Below are positions 1 through 12,721 of a stretch of DNA of 64,000 nt, piece after piece; position 1 is the first letter of the stretch, and each line of letters starts with the position of its first letter. Origin of the DNA: Melieria omissa (Eukaryota > Arthropoda > Insecta > Diptera > Ulidiidae); NCBI GenBank assembly GCA_963971225.1, contig OZ020267.1, forward strand, positions 116,322,936 through 116,386,935, written 5' to 3'. Below the pieces are notes generated by a model, which was not told where the DNA came from, did not search any database, and was given only the letters and a program-made list of their open reading frames with translations. The position numbers and the translations under genes were made by a program.

Positions 1-62
1 ATTTTCATCAATTTGCACACTTTTTCCTTAAAAAAATTAGAGCCTCAAAATATGCACAGATT
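1..62. repeat. Fragment of a long-inverted-repeat family, cut by window start
   Basis: These bases resemble the inner arm of the foldback at 51271-52410 (compare 51747-51810): both carry a TTTTTCCTTAAAAAA run followed by TTAG, AGCCTCAAAATATGC and an AT-rich stretch. Only one arm is visible here and the rest would lie outside the window. No coding potential. Confidence 0.6.
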
Positions 63-2639
63 TTTATTTTTTTTTTAATAAACAACAGTTTTTTGGTTTG
101 TTGCTTTGCTTATACTTCAGACCAGCACACAAAAAGTATGCCTGTTTTTATGACGACAGTTTTCAATTTGAGCTAAATTGGTAAGCAAAAACAATAAATT
201 TACTTTGCTTAAGGTAGGTTCTCACCTTGTGGATCCGAAAAAGTGCACTTTTTTTAGGAATTTTTTTTTGAGAAAACGCTTAAAGATACAACGTTGAAAC
301 GTTTTTCTGGATGTGAAAACACATTTATTTAGAGAATACAATTTTTTAAATTGAATGAATCAAAAAAGGGGGGGCGTCCATCAGTGGCGGCATGTCGCAA
401 CCGCTACCGGAAGTGATTCCGTCAAAACCCGTGATTTGAAACATAAAAATCGAGCGTGGTACAATACCCCCCGATAAAAACATTACTCTCTCACTCGTCC
501 GCTGCTTGTCGTCGAACCAGCTGTTACCAGAAAATTATGCAATTAATTTCTTATCTCGAACATGTTGCAAAATGAATTAAAAATAAGCGTCAGAATGAAT
601 CGAAACAAAATATAAATTCAATGCAACTAAATCACAACCATCCAACGCGACCAGGGCTGATTGCAAGAGCTGGTGTTGTTCGGCAACAAATGACGGAAAG
701 TTATGGTCACTGTGCAGTATTCGGTTACAGACGATTTGTTGCGTTGACCGCACAGAGTCCCCTGCATGCTGCTGCACTTCTATCTTCCAGCTCCATCCAT
801 TCTGTTAGTACTTCATCTGCATGGCGAGATAAGGCGAGTCAATGCGTCGATGAACATGCTCAATGCCGTGTTGTTTTCCACAGAAACGCAATGTCAACAA
901 CAACAAACAATTAAAATCGATGGCCATCGAGATACGCATTGGCAGTGTTGAAAACAAAAAGTATATATTCTATATGTGTGTATGTACAACTAACGTAAAA
1001 GAGGGAATATCTTATACTGGGGGAATATCTTATACTGAAATTGATAAAATCTCATAATCAGAGGGAAAGGCTACGCGGCCACAGTAGCATTGGCGACAGT
1101 AACAGTGGAAAAATATACTGTCGCACACACGCGCAGCTGTCTCAGCCCTGCAGCATCTGCAGCGAACAACCACGAGACGACGGCACAGCGTGTGTTCCGA
1201 AAAGGCAACAGACGACGGAACTGTAAGAAAAAACGTTTTAAACTTTATCACTATCTGCGCTGAACCTACGTGGCTGAACACAATGAAACCAACCGGCAAG
1301 CAAACAAACGACTAACAGCGGCAAGAGTTCTTCGGCTGACCCGCTGATTTTCTGTGTACAGCGGCCAAGCTCCAAGCACGAAGTGCGGCGGGGTAAATAA
1401 GCAATCCAATCACGTTTACCATGGGTCACTGCCAACGGCTGCAGCGAACCGTGCCCGCACCCAGACCCCACCACGCTGCGCCGCTGCAGTCCCGAAACGA
1501 ACGAAATGTTCTGGTACGCGTACTCGCAGTTAGGCTTCGGTGATGTGTTGTCCTGATAATGATGGTCACAATCAATTAAAAAGTTAAACATGTTTCGTTT
1601 TTCACGTTCGATTTCTCCCTGCTATGCGGCGGCCGCCTCCATGGCTTGCCACCACCGCCATTGCTCTTGCGCGCCCGTCGTCGCTGCATCAATAAAGTGA
1701 TTTCCAAAAGAGATCTCAATATATCGATTAGGTTTTTTGGGGTTTATAAATCTTGCTGGAATGTTTAGTTCGTTGGCCAACATTGCAGCTTGATTTATGA
1801 CTTTGGCTTTAGAAGAGCACGCAAGGGAAGGGAAGGTAACGAACCTGAGTGTAAGGCACGACTCTCCAGCCACCAGGTAAACGGCCGCATGCAACTATTT
1901 AATATGGTTTCAGGTGGTAATTGCCGCAGTCTTAGAACGCCAGCCTGTTATCTCGCTTCGCAACTATGTATGTATGTACAGTATGTGGCTGCATTTCAGC
2001 ACAATCTACAGCAGGCAGTGGTCGAGGCACAAGAATAACAATTACTGCGGCTTGCTTATCGCAATGGGAATAAACTTTGAACACAACAAAGGAAAAATCA
2101 GAGTAGTGAACACCGAAAAGCAAAAAATTGAGGTTAATGTGCAAAAAGGGAAAAAATTCACATTCCCCTTCCAGTCACCCTTTGCGTACGCTTTGCAAAT
2201 TGCGATTTTCATCAAGCAGAGTCGAGCACATTATGCTCGACAGCTTCATAATAACGGTAATAGGCGTGTAATGAGTGCTTTGCCTTTGTGCCAATACGCT
2301 ACGGCAGGGGGCTACTCCCACCGGTTGCGGCACCTCACGAGGCGCGTACATATGCGGCCCGACATCAGGGCGTGATTAAAAATTACTAGCTGTGAAATTG
2401 TTTTGTTTAGAACTATTGCACCAACGGCAGCCGTCTACGTGGAAGTGAATAAGTATGCGAAAGTGGAAAAAGTGCAACACATGGGTTGAAAAGGACCAAA
2501 ACAGAAGCAAAGAAAACTCCGTGCGTTTTATATAATTAATTTTTTAGGTATTGGAAATAAAAATATGTAACAATATTTTCGCTCGATTTTTGAATCGATT
2601 TCGATACTTTGACGTATTGGAAACGCCGAGTTTTATTTG
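63..2639. other. Non-coding stretch, probably intronic
   Basis: No exon or recognisable gene is seen on either strand. Open frames here are short and have low-complexity translations without family features. A small tandem duplication of 17 bases (GGGAATATCTTATACTG) occurs at 1003-1019 and 1021-1037. The stretch most likely belongs to the large first intron of the minus-strand gene starting at 12721. Confidence 0.5.
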
Positions 2640-4035
2640 AAAAATTATTTCCAAACTAGTAGGGCCCTGCGGCTTTGCACGCAAGTTTGAAGTCAATGGG
2701 CCCAATAAATCATGTTTCTTCATACTACACTCTATGGGCGATGCCACGCCTCTTTTATGTAATGCCCAATCCATTCCTCCAGTCGAAGGGTGTGACCCGG
2801 TTTCATTTATATGCGACTTTCAGTTCCAAAGTTACGCGGCAAATTTCAATCACAAAAAATATGCCGTGCCCCTTGTTCAACGCCCATAAAATTTTGTCAG
2901 TAGAATGACACATCTATGCGTTAATGGTATACAAAACTTCAAAGCTTTCCAAAAGCTTTCAAACTTATTATTCCGAAGCTATTCCACATTAAAATTTTGG
3001 GTGGCGGTGCCATGCCCCTCGTCCAATACCCACCCTACTCTCCCTGTCGATGGGTTCCAAAGTTATTAAAAACAATAAGGTCGCTTGAAAAGTACCACAC
3101 CCCTTGTCTAACGCCCATACAATATAACCATTTGAACGACACGTCTAAGCCATGATGCTATATAAAATGTCAATGCTGGCCGACTTATAATTCCGAAGAT
3201 ATTTCATATTTAAAACTTGGTTTGTATGGGCAGTGCCAGGCCCCCTCGTCCGATACCCACCCCATTCCCAATGTCGAAAGGCATATCTGAATCGTAAGTT
3301 TCTGCCAAATCTCTTAACTGTGTGATTTGTAGTTCCAAAGTTATTCAAAACATTTGAGTTGCTTAAAAAGTGCCCCGCCCGTTGTCCAACGCTCACAAAG
3401 TTTTACCAGTGAAACGACACAACAAACGGTGGCCCGCACCGAATTTTAATGCTACCCGATTTCTCATTCCGAAGATATTCCATATTGAAAACTTAAGTTC
3501 TATGGGCGGTGTCACGCCCCCTTGTCAAAAACCCACCCCATTCTCCCTATCGAATCGCTAAATCGTTTGATACCCATATTGCTATGACAAATATACCATG
3601 GCCATGATTTGTTATTATAGTGGGCGTGGCGAAAAGGCATATTAGATGGGCGTAGTCAATCTTATATATCTTATGTTAACATATATGAAATCATTTGATA
3701 TTAATACTGATTCACCAACTGTAGCTTCGTTTTGTTAGTTAAGTGGGCAGGGAAAGTGGGCGTGGCCGATTATATTATAGCCTATGTTTGCCGCAATGAC
3801 ACGCTGAATCGTTTGATGCCAATATAGCCTTACAAAAGCTGAGCTAAACTCATCTGTGTTTTGTTACCATAGTGGGCGTAAAAAGGGGGCGTGGCCATTC
3901 TCATATAGCCTATGTACCATTCCCACAGATAAAACAATGTTTGGTGCTTATTTCATCTAAATCGGTTCAGTGGTGTTTGCCTGATTGTGGCTCAAAAAAC
4001 GTCACACTTGTTTTTATATAATAGTATAGATATAG
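2640..4035. repeat. Degenerate tandem repeat array with GGGCGTGGC-type cores
   Basis: About four diverged units of roughly 230-275 bp carry a core like GGGCGGTGCCACGCCCC near 2735, 3001, 3228 and 3503. Each is followed by a phrase resembling TTCCAAAGTTATT. From 3620 to 3900 the cores change to GTGGGCGTGGC. The array ends in a TATATAATAGTATAGATATA tail near 4015-4035. The same kind of unit recurs at 52419-53116. This looks like a dispersed non-autonomous repeat family; the class is not determined. No protein can be assigned. Confidence 0.65.
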
Positions 4036-6830
4036 ATAGGCAGACCAACTTCGGGATCAAACTGGAGACACATTGCCATGAAGTCCAGCCGTGAGAGTAT
4101 GTGTGTTCGAATGTCTACAAGTACTGATCTCATTGACGAGACACTTCAGCGCACTAAACGTTTTTGCTGTCTAGTTAAAAGTCGTTTTGTTTTGAAATAA
4201 TTGAAGGTCCTAAAAGTAATGCTGCCACAATGCATTGCGAGCACCATTATCGCCATCATTAGGGCCACCTTCATGAACATGCGCCCTCGTCGTCTTTGCC
4301 GCCGCCAGTTATTCTCAACAGACACAAAACGCATAGCCAGGGGTCAATTACCATGTGAAATGAGACACACATTAACAACCGTCACCACACCGGATCGCGC
4401 GCCTCTCATTTTTAATGCTTTTCGACGATGCGTATTTGGTTGTTATGGCGTTGGGTAGGTTTCCAAATTTATTATTATTGTTATTATTGTTAGTATTTTC
4501 GGCCATAAAGATCACCTGTGGCGCTTCCAGTGTACCGACTGACTGTATGGGGGCCCCTTGCGCGATCATGCGAGCTCAGCAGCAGCAGGATCATTTATCA
4601 GCGGCGACAACCTGCGGCGTTTTTCGCTGAATCGCCTCATCATTCCGAGCCGGGCCAGGCCAAGCCAGACGAGGTGAAACAGATCGAACACATACACGCT
4701 GGCCGACTTTACTCGTACCCGTCGACCGGTATCCGAGGTTGTACGTGGCGCGCGTATTTGTATTTGTGTTGCTGTTGAGCTCGTGGCCGGCGCTTTAAGT
4801 ATTCAACATTTATCTCCACCCAAAATGAATTTCATGCTAAATGTGAGACGATTGATTGTGATTGCCAAATGTTTTGATGTTTGGCGGTGTGTGCGTGTGT
4901 GTATCTATATGTGTATTCATTGAAAAGAACCCAATATTCATGCCATGTCAATGTTTTCAATGTTGTAATGTTGTTCTACACAAATTGCTGACCCGATCAT
5001 TTGTTTTATTTGCTTTTCGATTTTCAGTAAAAACAATAAATACCCAGCAACCGACATCAGCTGCAACAGCAAATACAACAATATGGCAATGGAAAGAAAT
5101 TGGTATTTAATAGAAAACAACAAACAACAGCAGCAGCAACACAACGACGAAAATATGCTGGGCCAGATGTCTCACTGTACTGGCATGAGGCATGTGCTGC
5201 ACGTGGTTGTGGACGAGGACGTGTATTCATCCGAGCCGTAGTTGAAATTTGATATGTATCGCAGAGATGCAGCCACGGCAAGAAGATAGTTTTTCGACAC
5301 ATACATAAATATGCACATATGTATGTCTGGGGTCTGTCGGTTTGGTGGCGCTCTTGTATGTGGCAACGATTGCCAAAAGGTAGCACACGGACGCACATTC
5401 GCAAGCTTGCGTATCTTCTGCTCTTTCCCCTATCCTACTGATGCCTTCTTTGTGTTTCTTTTCTCTCTGCCGAGTGACATGTGAACAGGATAATTTATCA
5501 AAATGCCGCAGTGCGTTATCTCGTGAATATCCTGGATAAACGATGGGCGGCTGTTGCCAGCTAATGCGCGTCGCTCGCATGTCCCTCCCCGTCACACTGC
5601 TGCGTCCTCCCTGCTCGCCAAACACTGTTGGAAAATGTGAAAATGTTTGCAAAAACAAAACAAAAATAACACCAAAAACTAAAGAGAAAAAAGATTTCCC
5701 TCCGGTATATTTTTTGTATTTTAATTTCGGTTTGTTTACTTTGGCTTTTGCCATAGTGACATCTCAGTACGTTGGTGTGTGCATGTTGGTGTTGTTGTAC
5801 GTGCGTTAGTGTGAGCGAGGCTGCGTTGATGTATGCATTTGAGTGACAACTGATTTGGCATACCTCTGAGTGAAACAAATTGCCCCCAAATAGTCGGGCG
5901 GCTGCAGGCAGAAGCCACCAATCAGCCAGTGGCAGTTGCTGCAACTTGCAAGCCGACTTCCAACGCTATTTGCTTGGCCTACTTACGCGTGAATGGCCAC
6001 ACAGACTCGCCCTCTCCCCGCATACATACGCGAGGGTAAAATTTGTATCTAATGAATTACGCATGGCATTACACAGCGCACAGCCAAGCAATACGAGATT
6101 TAAGTCAATTGCTTTTGACACAGACTAATGGCTGCGCTGAGGCGCCGGCAAATTTGTCCATATCTCTAGCGTTGGCATCTCGCTGCAAATATAGCAGCGC
6201 TGCACCTCGCTGCGCTTATCCAACACCATCAGCAGCCAATGCAGTAATGGTGACTAAGTGTGGCAGGTGCCATCAGCTACATCGTCACCAACCGCCCCAT
6301 GTTCCTCACTTTGTCCATGCCATTCGGTCACTTTCTCGTCCACTGCATGCGAAATTTTTTTGCTTGCAGTATTGCTACGTGCTTTTCCTTGTGGAGGGAG
6401 CAGTCATTGCTCATACAGCGCATAATTAGACATATAGGGACACACACACATACAAAAGCCCACAAACATATTTATGTTCTACAGTAAGAATGTGCTAATG
6501 GTTTACTGCCGCTTTTGACTACTCAGTTTTATTTAGTATTTTGTTGTTGTTGTGGTTGTTTACTAGTCGCTCATTTGTGCATCGTACATTCCTTTAAAAG
6601 ACCAATGGATAGGAAACTCACATTTGATGTAGGGCCTACATACTTAAGATATTTCTGATAGAGGTTACATGCTTTTGGTAGTTTATTTCGTTTTCCAGCG
6701 ATTGGGGACAAGATTTCGGGAACAGGGCCACATGTAAGATCGGAGGCTCGTATTCAAAACATCGAAAGAGGCACAGCATACTACTTAGGAAGGAGTTGAA
6801 GATAAATGGGGTTTTAATTTCTTTGCACTG
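4036..6830. other. Non-coding stretch with simple-sequence runs
   Basis: No gene is supported. A (TTA)n-like run lies at 4468-4492 and a CAA/CAG-rich patch at 5110-5145. A 175-codon minus-strand frame (5754-5227) has a hydrophobic stretch, but its composition is that of translated low-complexity DNA and it lacks splice or family support. Likely intron. Confidence 0.5.
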
Positions 6831-7628
6831 AATTAAGGTCAAACTCCATGAAGCGCGTTTCAGGCGTTTAGGGTTTGTCGCGTTATGGCGCTTCACGCGT
6901 TATTCGCGTTGCAATGTTGTATGCTCCATAACACGCGTTTAACGCGTCAGCTTCTTCTTCTTACGTCAGCTGATGCTAATTTTTAATTGGCAAACTGCTG
7001 ATTGATTTCGTTGTGAATTGTGAAAAAGAACGAAATGAAATTGCTATACGACGTTATAGACTTTATAGAATTTACTGATTTCATTTTAAACACAATAAAT
7101 GCATATCGAGCATTGCAAAAAATAAAAAAATTGATTCAGTTGAATTCAATTTGTAGCAATTTATTTCACAGGAATGAGCAAAATTCGATATACACCGAAT
7201 ATGCTATCGAATTCCCAATACAGCGAAGACTAAGTTTCGTCTGTCAAAGAATTATGCTAATTTTAAGGAATTTCTTCACATTTTATGTTAAAATATTGAA
7301 TTTCAAATGTTTCTTTAATGTATTTAATAGCTTTCGTGTAAAATAAATGCATTCGACTTTTGCGATAACACATGTTTGTTATCGGCATTACCATCGCCAC
7401 ATAATTTAAGACATCTTTAGGAGCTCTGTCAGCTGTTTGACGTCGTTAAACGCGAAACGCGTGAGAAAGTTAAAAATAAGTCAACTTTTGACGCGTTTCG
7501 GACGTATCGACGTCAAGTCATGGAGTTTGCTTCATACAAACACACTGATTCTACTTTTTCTCGAAACGCGGAAAACGAAAAAACGATGATACGCTTGAAA
7601 CGCGCTTTATGGAGTTTGGACTTTAATT
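6831..7628. mobile_element. Non-autonomous element with ~40-bp inverted ends rich in CGCG
   Basis: The left end at 6831 (AATTAAGGTCAAACTCCAT, then GAAGCGCGTTTCA) is matched in reverse complement by the right end finishing at 7628 (AATTAAAGTCCAAACTCCAT, then AAAGCGCGTTTCA). The match runs about 40 bp with a few mismatches. Both sub-ends carry unusual repeated GCG/CGCG motifs against an AT-rich core. A 108-codon plus-strand frame (7020-7346) in the core has no recognisable domain. No clear target-site duplication was found, so the superfamily is open. Confidence 0.6.
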
Positions 7629-9418
7629 TGTGGCTTTCCCCCAAACCATTCGAGAATTATAAACAATTTTTTGAAACAATACCGCATTATTTTGTGCACC
7701 ATTTTGAGTTTGATTTGAATGGTTCTGTTTGCTATAATTCTATCGGCTTCGTGTTTCATTTCAATTCGATTTCTGCTATTCTCTGCAATTTTGATTGCAG
7801 CAGGAGAGCAAGCGGCGGCGACCGTGCCAGCAAAGGGTTATCAGTTGCGCCCGTTTGCCGTCGGCGCTGGCGACGTGCACAATAAGCTTGACAGACGTCA
7901 GTTCGCTGTAAATCAGCGCAAGGCGAGCAAAAAATAAAGCCTGGCGAATTATCAGGCCGTGGTACAGACGGCAATGCGACGCAACGCTGGCAATTCAATG
8001 CAGGGCATTGCACTTTGAAATGTTCTTGTTGTTACTTGTTTTTCGATGTGCTGCGAATTTGCAGCTGTTAGTGAATCTGCACACCATCGTGTATAGCAAT
8101 TGGCACATAACAGCGTTAAGTTAAATTTAAGAGCTGGCAATAAATTTTAATATCGAGTGGTCACAATGTCGGCGGCAATTCCATTCCGTTCCTCAGTATT
8201 TTACTAGTTCATTGAAACTTACACTGTGAAAAAGCAGTCTGCGTGTTGTCGTTTTTACTACGTTATATTCCTTTAGATGTCTTCAATATTTCTTCTTCAA
8301 TTTTTCAATTTTTCAATAGCATATGTTTTAGCGGCACAATTTTGAAACACATCGACAACCAATTTTACCAAATAAAAAGAACAGGGGCACGTGACTGGAA
8401 TGATGGAAAGTCGCGGCGTACTAAAAATACTTTCCATAATTGCTTTAAGGCTACTTTGCGGTTAAGAAAGAGTTGGAAAAGAATACAAAATTATTGTTTA
8501 TGTGTAATAAAAAAGTCATAAAACGAATTGAACGAATTCAAATAATTCGGAATGCGGTAAACACTAAACTGTATAATTAGTTGCATACTTTATGGCTCAA
8601 TGAGGGCTGACAGTGCGATCGCAGGCTCAGAATGGCGGAAACTTGCATGAAATCCGTCCCAGTTGATGATGAAGCGCTGCGGAGTTGTCATCAAAATTTA
8701 ACTACGACTTCATTAAACAAATCAATAAAAAAAATTACAACAACACAGCAAAAGCAACGAAGGCAGCAAATAATTTTAGTGCACCAGCAACATCACCGAA
8801 CAACAATACCAATCAGCGGCTACAACGGCAACAACCACGAACAAAAGAATTTCAAATGTTTTCCTTTTCGACGCCGCGTGTGCTCGGGCGTTGAATGCAA
8901 AAGTGTCATAAATTTCGGGAAAAAACCAACACCACTCAAACCGAGACAGCAAGTCATAAAAACTGGGTGTCAGTTTCAAAATGTCACACACGCGCGCACA
9001 CACTGAAAGCCAAGCATGCAAATGCGACGCTTTATCGCCTATCGCCATGTGGCCAAATTGCTTTTCGGGTGCATTTGGACGCATATCTGAGGCCACGCAA
9101 CCCGGTCGACAAGCAGTAGATAGCCAGAATTTTTATGTGCTGTGCGTGTTCGATCCTCTAACACAGTTAATCAATTGCCCAATTGGCTGGAGGCATAGGA
9201 TGAAGCTATGGCAATTTGATCATTTCGAGTAAGCAGTTCAGCGTTGCAAACCGATTCAAGGTGGCTGCCGTGGTCAGTTGGGCAAATTACAGGCATATGC
9301 GACATCGACGACTGTTTGCAAGTTCTTTTCAATCCAGCACACAATAACAACTATTAAACGCTAGCAAAGTGGACAAGTCGTGACTTGAAAGAGCTCGGTC
9401 TACGTCGCAATGTTGATA
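7629..9418. other. Non-coding stretch
   Basis: No exon with splice sites or family resemblance is visible. There is a CAA/ACA-rich patch near 8700-8830. Probably intronic to the minus-strand gene starting at 12721. Confidence 0.5.
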
Positions 9419-10717
9419 TAGGGTTTTCCAACAAGAGGTGTTATTTTGGTATTCAAAGAAAAATGTCATTTTTGAGATAAATGATCGGATGTTTATTTCT
9501 TAATAAAGAGAAAGGTATGCCGTTAATAATGAAAAACAACATCAGCCAAATGGCCACCACGACCACGCTTACAGGACCATATCCTTTTCATGAAATTTTC
9601 CATAACCAAATCGCAAAGTGGCTGCCCTATGTCCTCGATAGCCTCACGAATTCTATCTTTGAGGTCTTGAATCGACGCTGGGCTGTTGTTATCTTTCACA
9701 TGGCCCCAAAGGAAGAAGTCGCAAGGTGTTAAATCACAAGATCTCGGTGGCCAATTGTGATCACCTCTTCCAGAGATAACACGGTCCGGAAACTTTTCCC
9801 GTAAAAGAGCAATGGATTCGTTGCTTGTGTGGCACGTAGCGCCATCTTGTTGAAAGTAAACGTTGTCCAGATCAATACCATCCAACTCCGACCATAAAAA
9901 ATCATTAATCATCTCTCGATAGCGCAATCCATTCACCGTAACTGTTGATCCAACCTCATTTTCGTAAAAAGTAAGGTCCAATAACCCCGCTGAACCATAA
10001 ACCGCACCAAACAGTCACACGTTGAGGATGGAGGAGAGGCTTCTCAACAATAACTCTTGGGATTTCCGAGCCCCAGATGCGACAATTTTGCTTGTTGACG
10101 TAGCCACCGAGGTGGAAATGGGCCTTATCAGTCAAGATGATTTTTCGATGGAATTCCGGATCATTTTCATGCATTTCAAGGACGCAATCAGCAAAGACAC
10201 GACGTTGTTGATGATCGGTCGGCTTGAGTTCTTGTGTTAACTGAACTTTATAAGCCTTAAGACCCAAGTCTTTATGCAAAATACGGTGTAATGACGTTTT
10301 TGGAATGCCCAATTCTAAAGAACGACGAGGAATCGACAAACCTGGGTTTTCTTCAACACTTTGGGCTACAGCAGCAATATTCTCAGTTGTTCTTGAGCGA
10401 CGTGCACGGGTTTTATTCTTCACATCACTAGCTTTTCCCAACAGCTCGAATTTTTCCACCAATTTCTGTATTGCGGTCCGGCAAGGTGCTTCACTACGAC
10501 CCAAAAATGCTTTAGTTTTGCGAACTGTGACTGCAAGATTTTCACCATTTTTGTAGTGAATTTTAATAATTTCAATGCGTTTTTGAAGCGTGTATCGTTC
10601 CATTTTTAGTAATGGCGTAGTTTCTACTTGTCAAATGTTAAAGAATAAAAGCTTCAAAACTGACAGCTACCGAAATACCGGGTGATTCAAAATAACACCT
10701 CTTGTTGGAAAACCCTA
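9419..10717 (-). mobile_element. rosa-like mariner element, copy 1 (about 1.3 kb, TA-flanked)
   Basis: Inverted terminal repeats of about 28 bp beginning TAGGGTTTTCCAACAAGAGG flank the element, with TA on each side (9417-9418 and 10718-10719). It is the longer of two copies in the window; the other is at 28684-29626. It carries one transposase gene on the minus strand, interrupted by a single frameshift. Terminal sequence, TA target and transposase identify a Tc1/mariner superfamily element. Confidence 0.93.
9523..10603 (-). pseudogene. Mariner (DD41D, rosa-like) transposase with one frameshift
   Basis: The frame starts at ATG 10603 with a paired helix-turn-helix DNA-binding region (about residues 1-110) and runs into the DDE nuclease domain. 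The first catalytic Asp is in TDKAHF, the second in QQDGATCHT and the third in TPCDFFLWG. There are 41 residues between the second and third, the spacing of rosa-type mariners; if the Asp of SCDL is used instead the spacing is 36. The first frame stops at 9956 and the rest continues in another frame from 9981, because a T run near 9966-9970 has one base too many. Without the slip it would encode about 359 residues. The residue after the first Asp is Lys, where relatives usually have Glu. Probably inactive, unless the slip is an assembly error. Confidence 0.9.
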
Positions 10718-12597
10718 TATGACATTCAACTCGTTTAGCTGGTTGCGGCATTCAGATATTGAAGGTAACGCAACATTTTGCTAGACCAAGAGAAATATCG
10801 TCTGCTGATTTAGTTTGCGCCTTGCACTATAACCTACGACTCTCATTAATTGAATTCTATGGATTTGTTAACCAAATTACTCTAGCAGCTTTAATAGTTA
10901 CTTTTTATTAAAAATTCGATTGCTTGTCCAGTGGATGAGAACTTTTAAAATCAACATTTTGAGAGAACTCCAGAACTGCACAATGTTTATTCTGATCTTA
11001 GAGATGCAATAGCGATCGCGACTTTCAAGTGTTGCTCATGCAGCACTTCAAATTAAAGAAACATTTTCCGAGGAATCGACGGAGATTGTACTCGCACTGG
11101 CTGCAAGCACCTCACCAGAATACTTCAATGGCTGTGATGCGGCATTTTTTTATTCCGCGTGTTTGGATCTTGATGTTGCTTTATGGACGCAACTGTTATG
11201 GTGTTGCTGTTATTGCTGTTGTCATTCATTTGTCGTCGATTCATGCTTAATTTGAATTTTATATCGCTTTTTACTTGCTTTTCTTTAATTTCCGACGTTA
11301 TGCTGCTCATTTTGGTATCTTCAAATTGTTGTTAGTTTGAGTTATTCTTATTCCTTCTCTCCGCAGTGTTAAGGTGCTGTTGTTGTTGCTTTTGTGTCCC
11401 CAATTTGCATTGGTGGCGCTGATGTGCGCACAATCAGGTGTCCGTACTGGGTGCAATAAGCAACAAATAAGCTATCATAAAAACGGACAAAAGCTACGAA
11501 CGCCTAAAAAGAAACCAGACGAGGAAAAAATTTTCCGCAGCACTGCTTCGAAACTAAACAGCAAGTGCGACAGCCATCACCAACGCTGGCGCTGGCAACC
11601 GTTGCTGCAGAGGAGGTGACATCATGATGCAAGCTGGACTTTGCCATATTTTAATGAAGCTCTGCCGGAGCTGAGACGACCTACGTGAGATTGGCGGCTC
11701 GAAGCTTCGTTGTGGGCGTACACAGAGCAAAGGGTTGTGGCGCCATCAACTTGGAATTAATCCTGGAGTATCCTTATCCTTTTAAATATCCTAAAAAATA
11801 TGGCAATGAGCGTTACCCCTAAAGTAATTCAAGTAGTGGCATTGGAGCTTTAGTTCTAATTAAGAGTCAGATGTAGATGTAGGATCATAATTAACCAATG
11901 AAAGGCACTCTCTCTTTATCGTACAGTTTAACAACTGTGTTCAACATGTTGTCAACAGTAAATCTATGAAACCAGCAAAAGATATTTAACAGTACAGGTC
12001 TCCCTCGTATAACGCGGTGGTTACGTTCCAGAAAAATTCCGCGTTATGTGATTTGCATTATAGAAGACTTAACTTTCATATAACTTTAGGGTTATGTTCC
12101 AAAAAGCTTTTTCCAAAATAAAATAGGTACTAAATTAAAGATGTATGTACATTCCAACTCAAAATAAAAATTCATACTTTATTTAAAAAATTAAAAAACA
12201 TAATGAAAAAAAACTGGTTTTTTTTAATCCCATTATGTGCGCTCTATTTCAATAAACAAGTGTGTGGGAGGAATAAAAAGGGATCGTTTGGACGCAAGTG
12301 TTGTTTGAACAATGCACTTGGTATTAAAAAATGTAATATTTCGTGGTTATGTTCTTTATCAGACTAAAATAAAGAATTCAGACTCACGCTAGTTGTTATT
12401 TAACAATGAAACAAATTTTGTTAGATCTATTAGATCCCCGTGATTCGATTGCAGAAGCTAGCAGAAGAAAGTATAAAAAAGTCAAATGTCGCTCGTGGGA
12501 ACAACTTGAAATACACAATTTTCGCAGAGTTCAACATGAATAGGGTATCCAGAATTGAAGGTTCTTTGGCTTTGAGAACAATATTACTGCGACTTAC
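10718..12597. other. Intron 1 proximal part of the Derailed-like gene
   Basis: This lies immediately downstream, on the minus strand, of the splice donor of the signal-peptide exon at 12598-12721, so it should be intron. No coding exon was found. It includes the Tigger-like fragment near 11993. Confidence 0.55.
11993..12130. repeat. Possible Tigger/pogo-like terminal fragment
   Basis: A stretch beginning CAGGTCTCCCTCGTATAACG, followed by a second GCGTTATG phrase, has the style of terminal repeats of Tigger-class elements. The matching opposite end was not found in the window, so this would be a one-ended remnant. Assigned on terminal sequence style only. Confidence 0.35.
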
Positions 12598-12721
12598 CTA
12601 GCAACCGCATCACCTCCTGCGGATTCAGATACAAATTCAAATGAGCCTGGCCGCAGCACATCAGCGCGAACAGGCCCAGCGCCAACAGCAGCCACCGATG
12701 TCCCATGTAGTTTGTGGCCAT
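12598..12721 (-). CDS. First coding exon, Derailed/RYK-family receptor (signal peptide and WIF start)
   Basis: ATG at 12721 in good context (gacaaaATGG) opens 41 codons plus one base, ending at a strong donor (CTAG|GTAAGT). Residues 1-26 form a classic signal peptide: MATNYMGHRW, then a Leu/Ala-rich core ending CCGQA. The mature start, HLNLYLNPQEVMRLLG, matches what is known of the beginning of the WIF domain in RYK-type atypical receptor tyrosine kinases (vertebrate RYK has LYL...EVRRLIG). Family members bind Wnt proteins at the cell surface and guide axons and muscles. The rest of the WIF domain, the membrane segment and the pseudokinase are not found in 1-12597, so they would lie beyond the window start, making intron 1 longer than 12.5 kb. 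Derailed and Doughnut cannot be told apart from one exon. Confidence 0.65.

Noticed and set aside
5227..5754. 175-codon minus frame with a membrane-like segment
   Set aside because: Composition follows simple-sequence DNA; no domain; lies in presumed intron.
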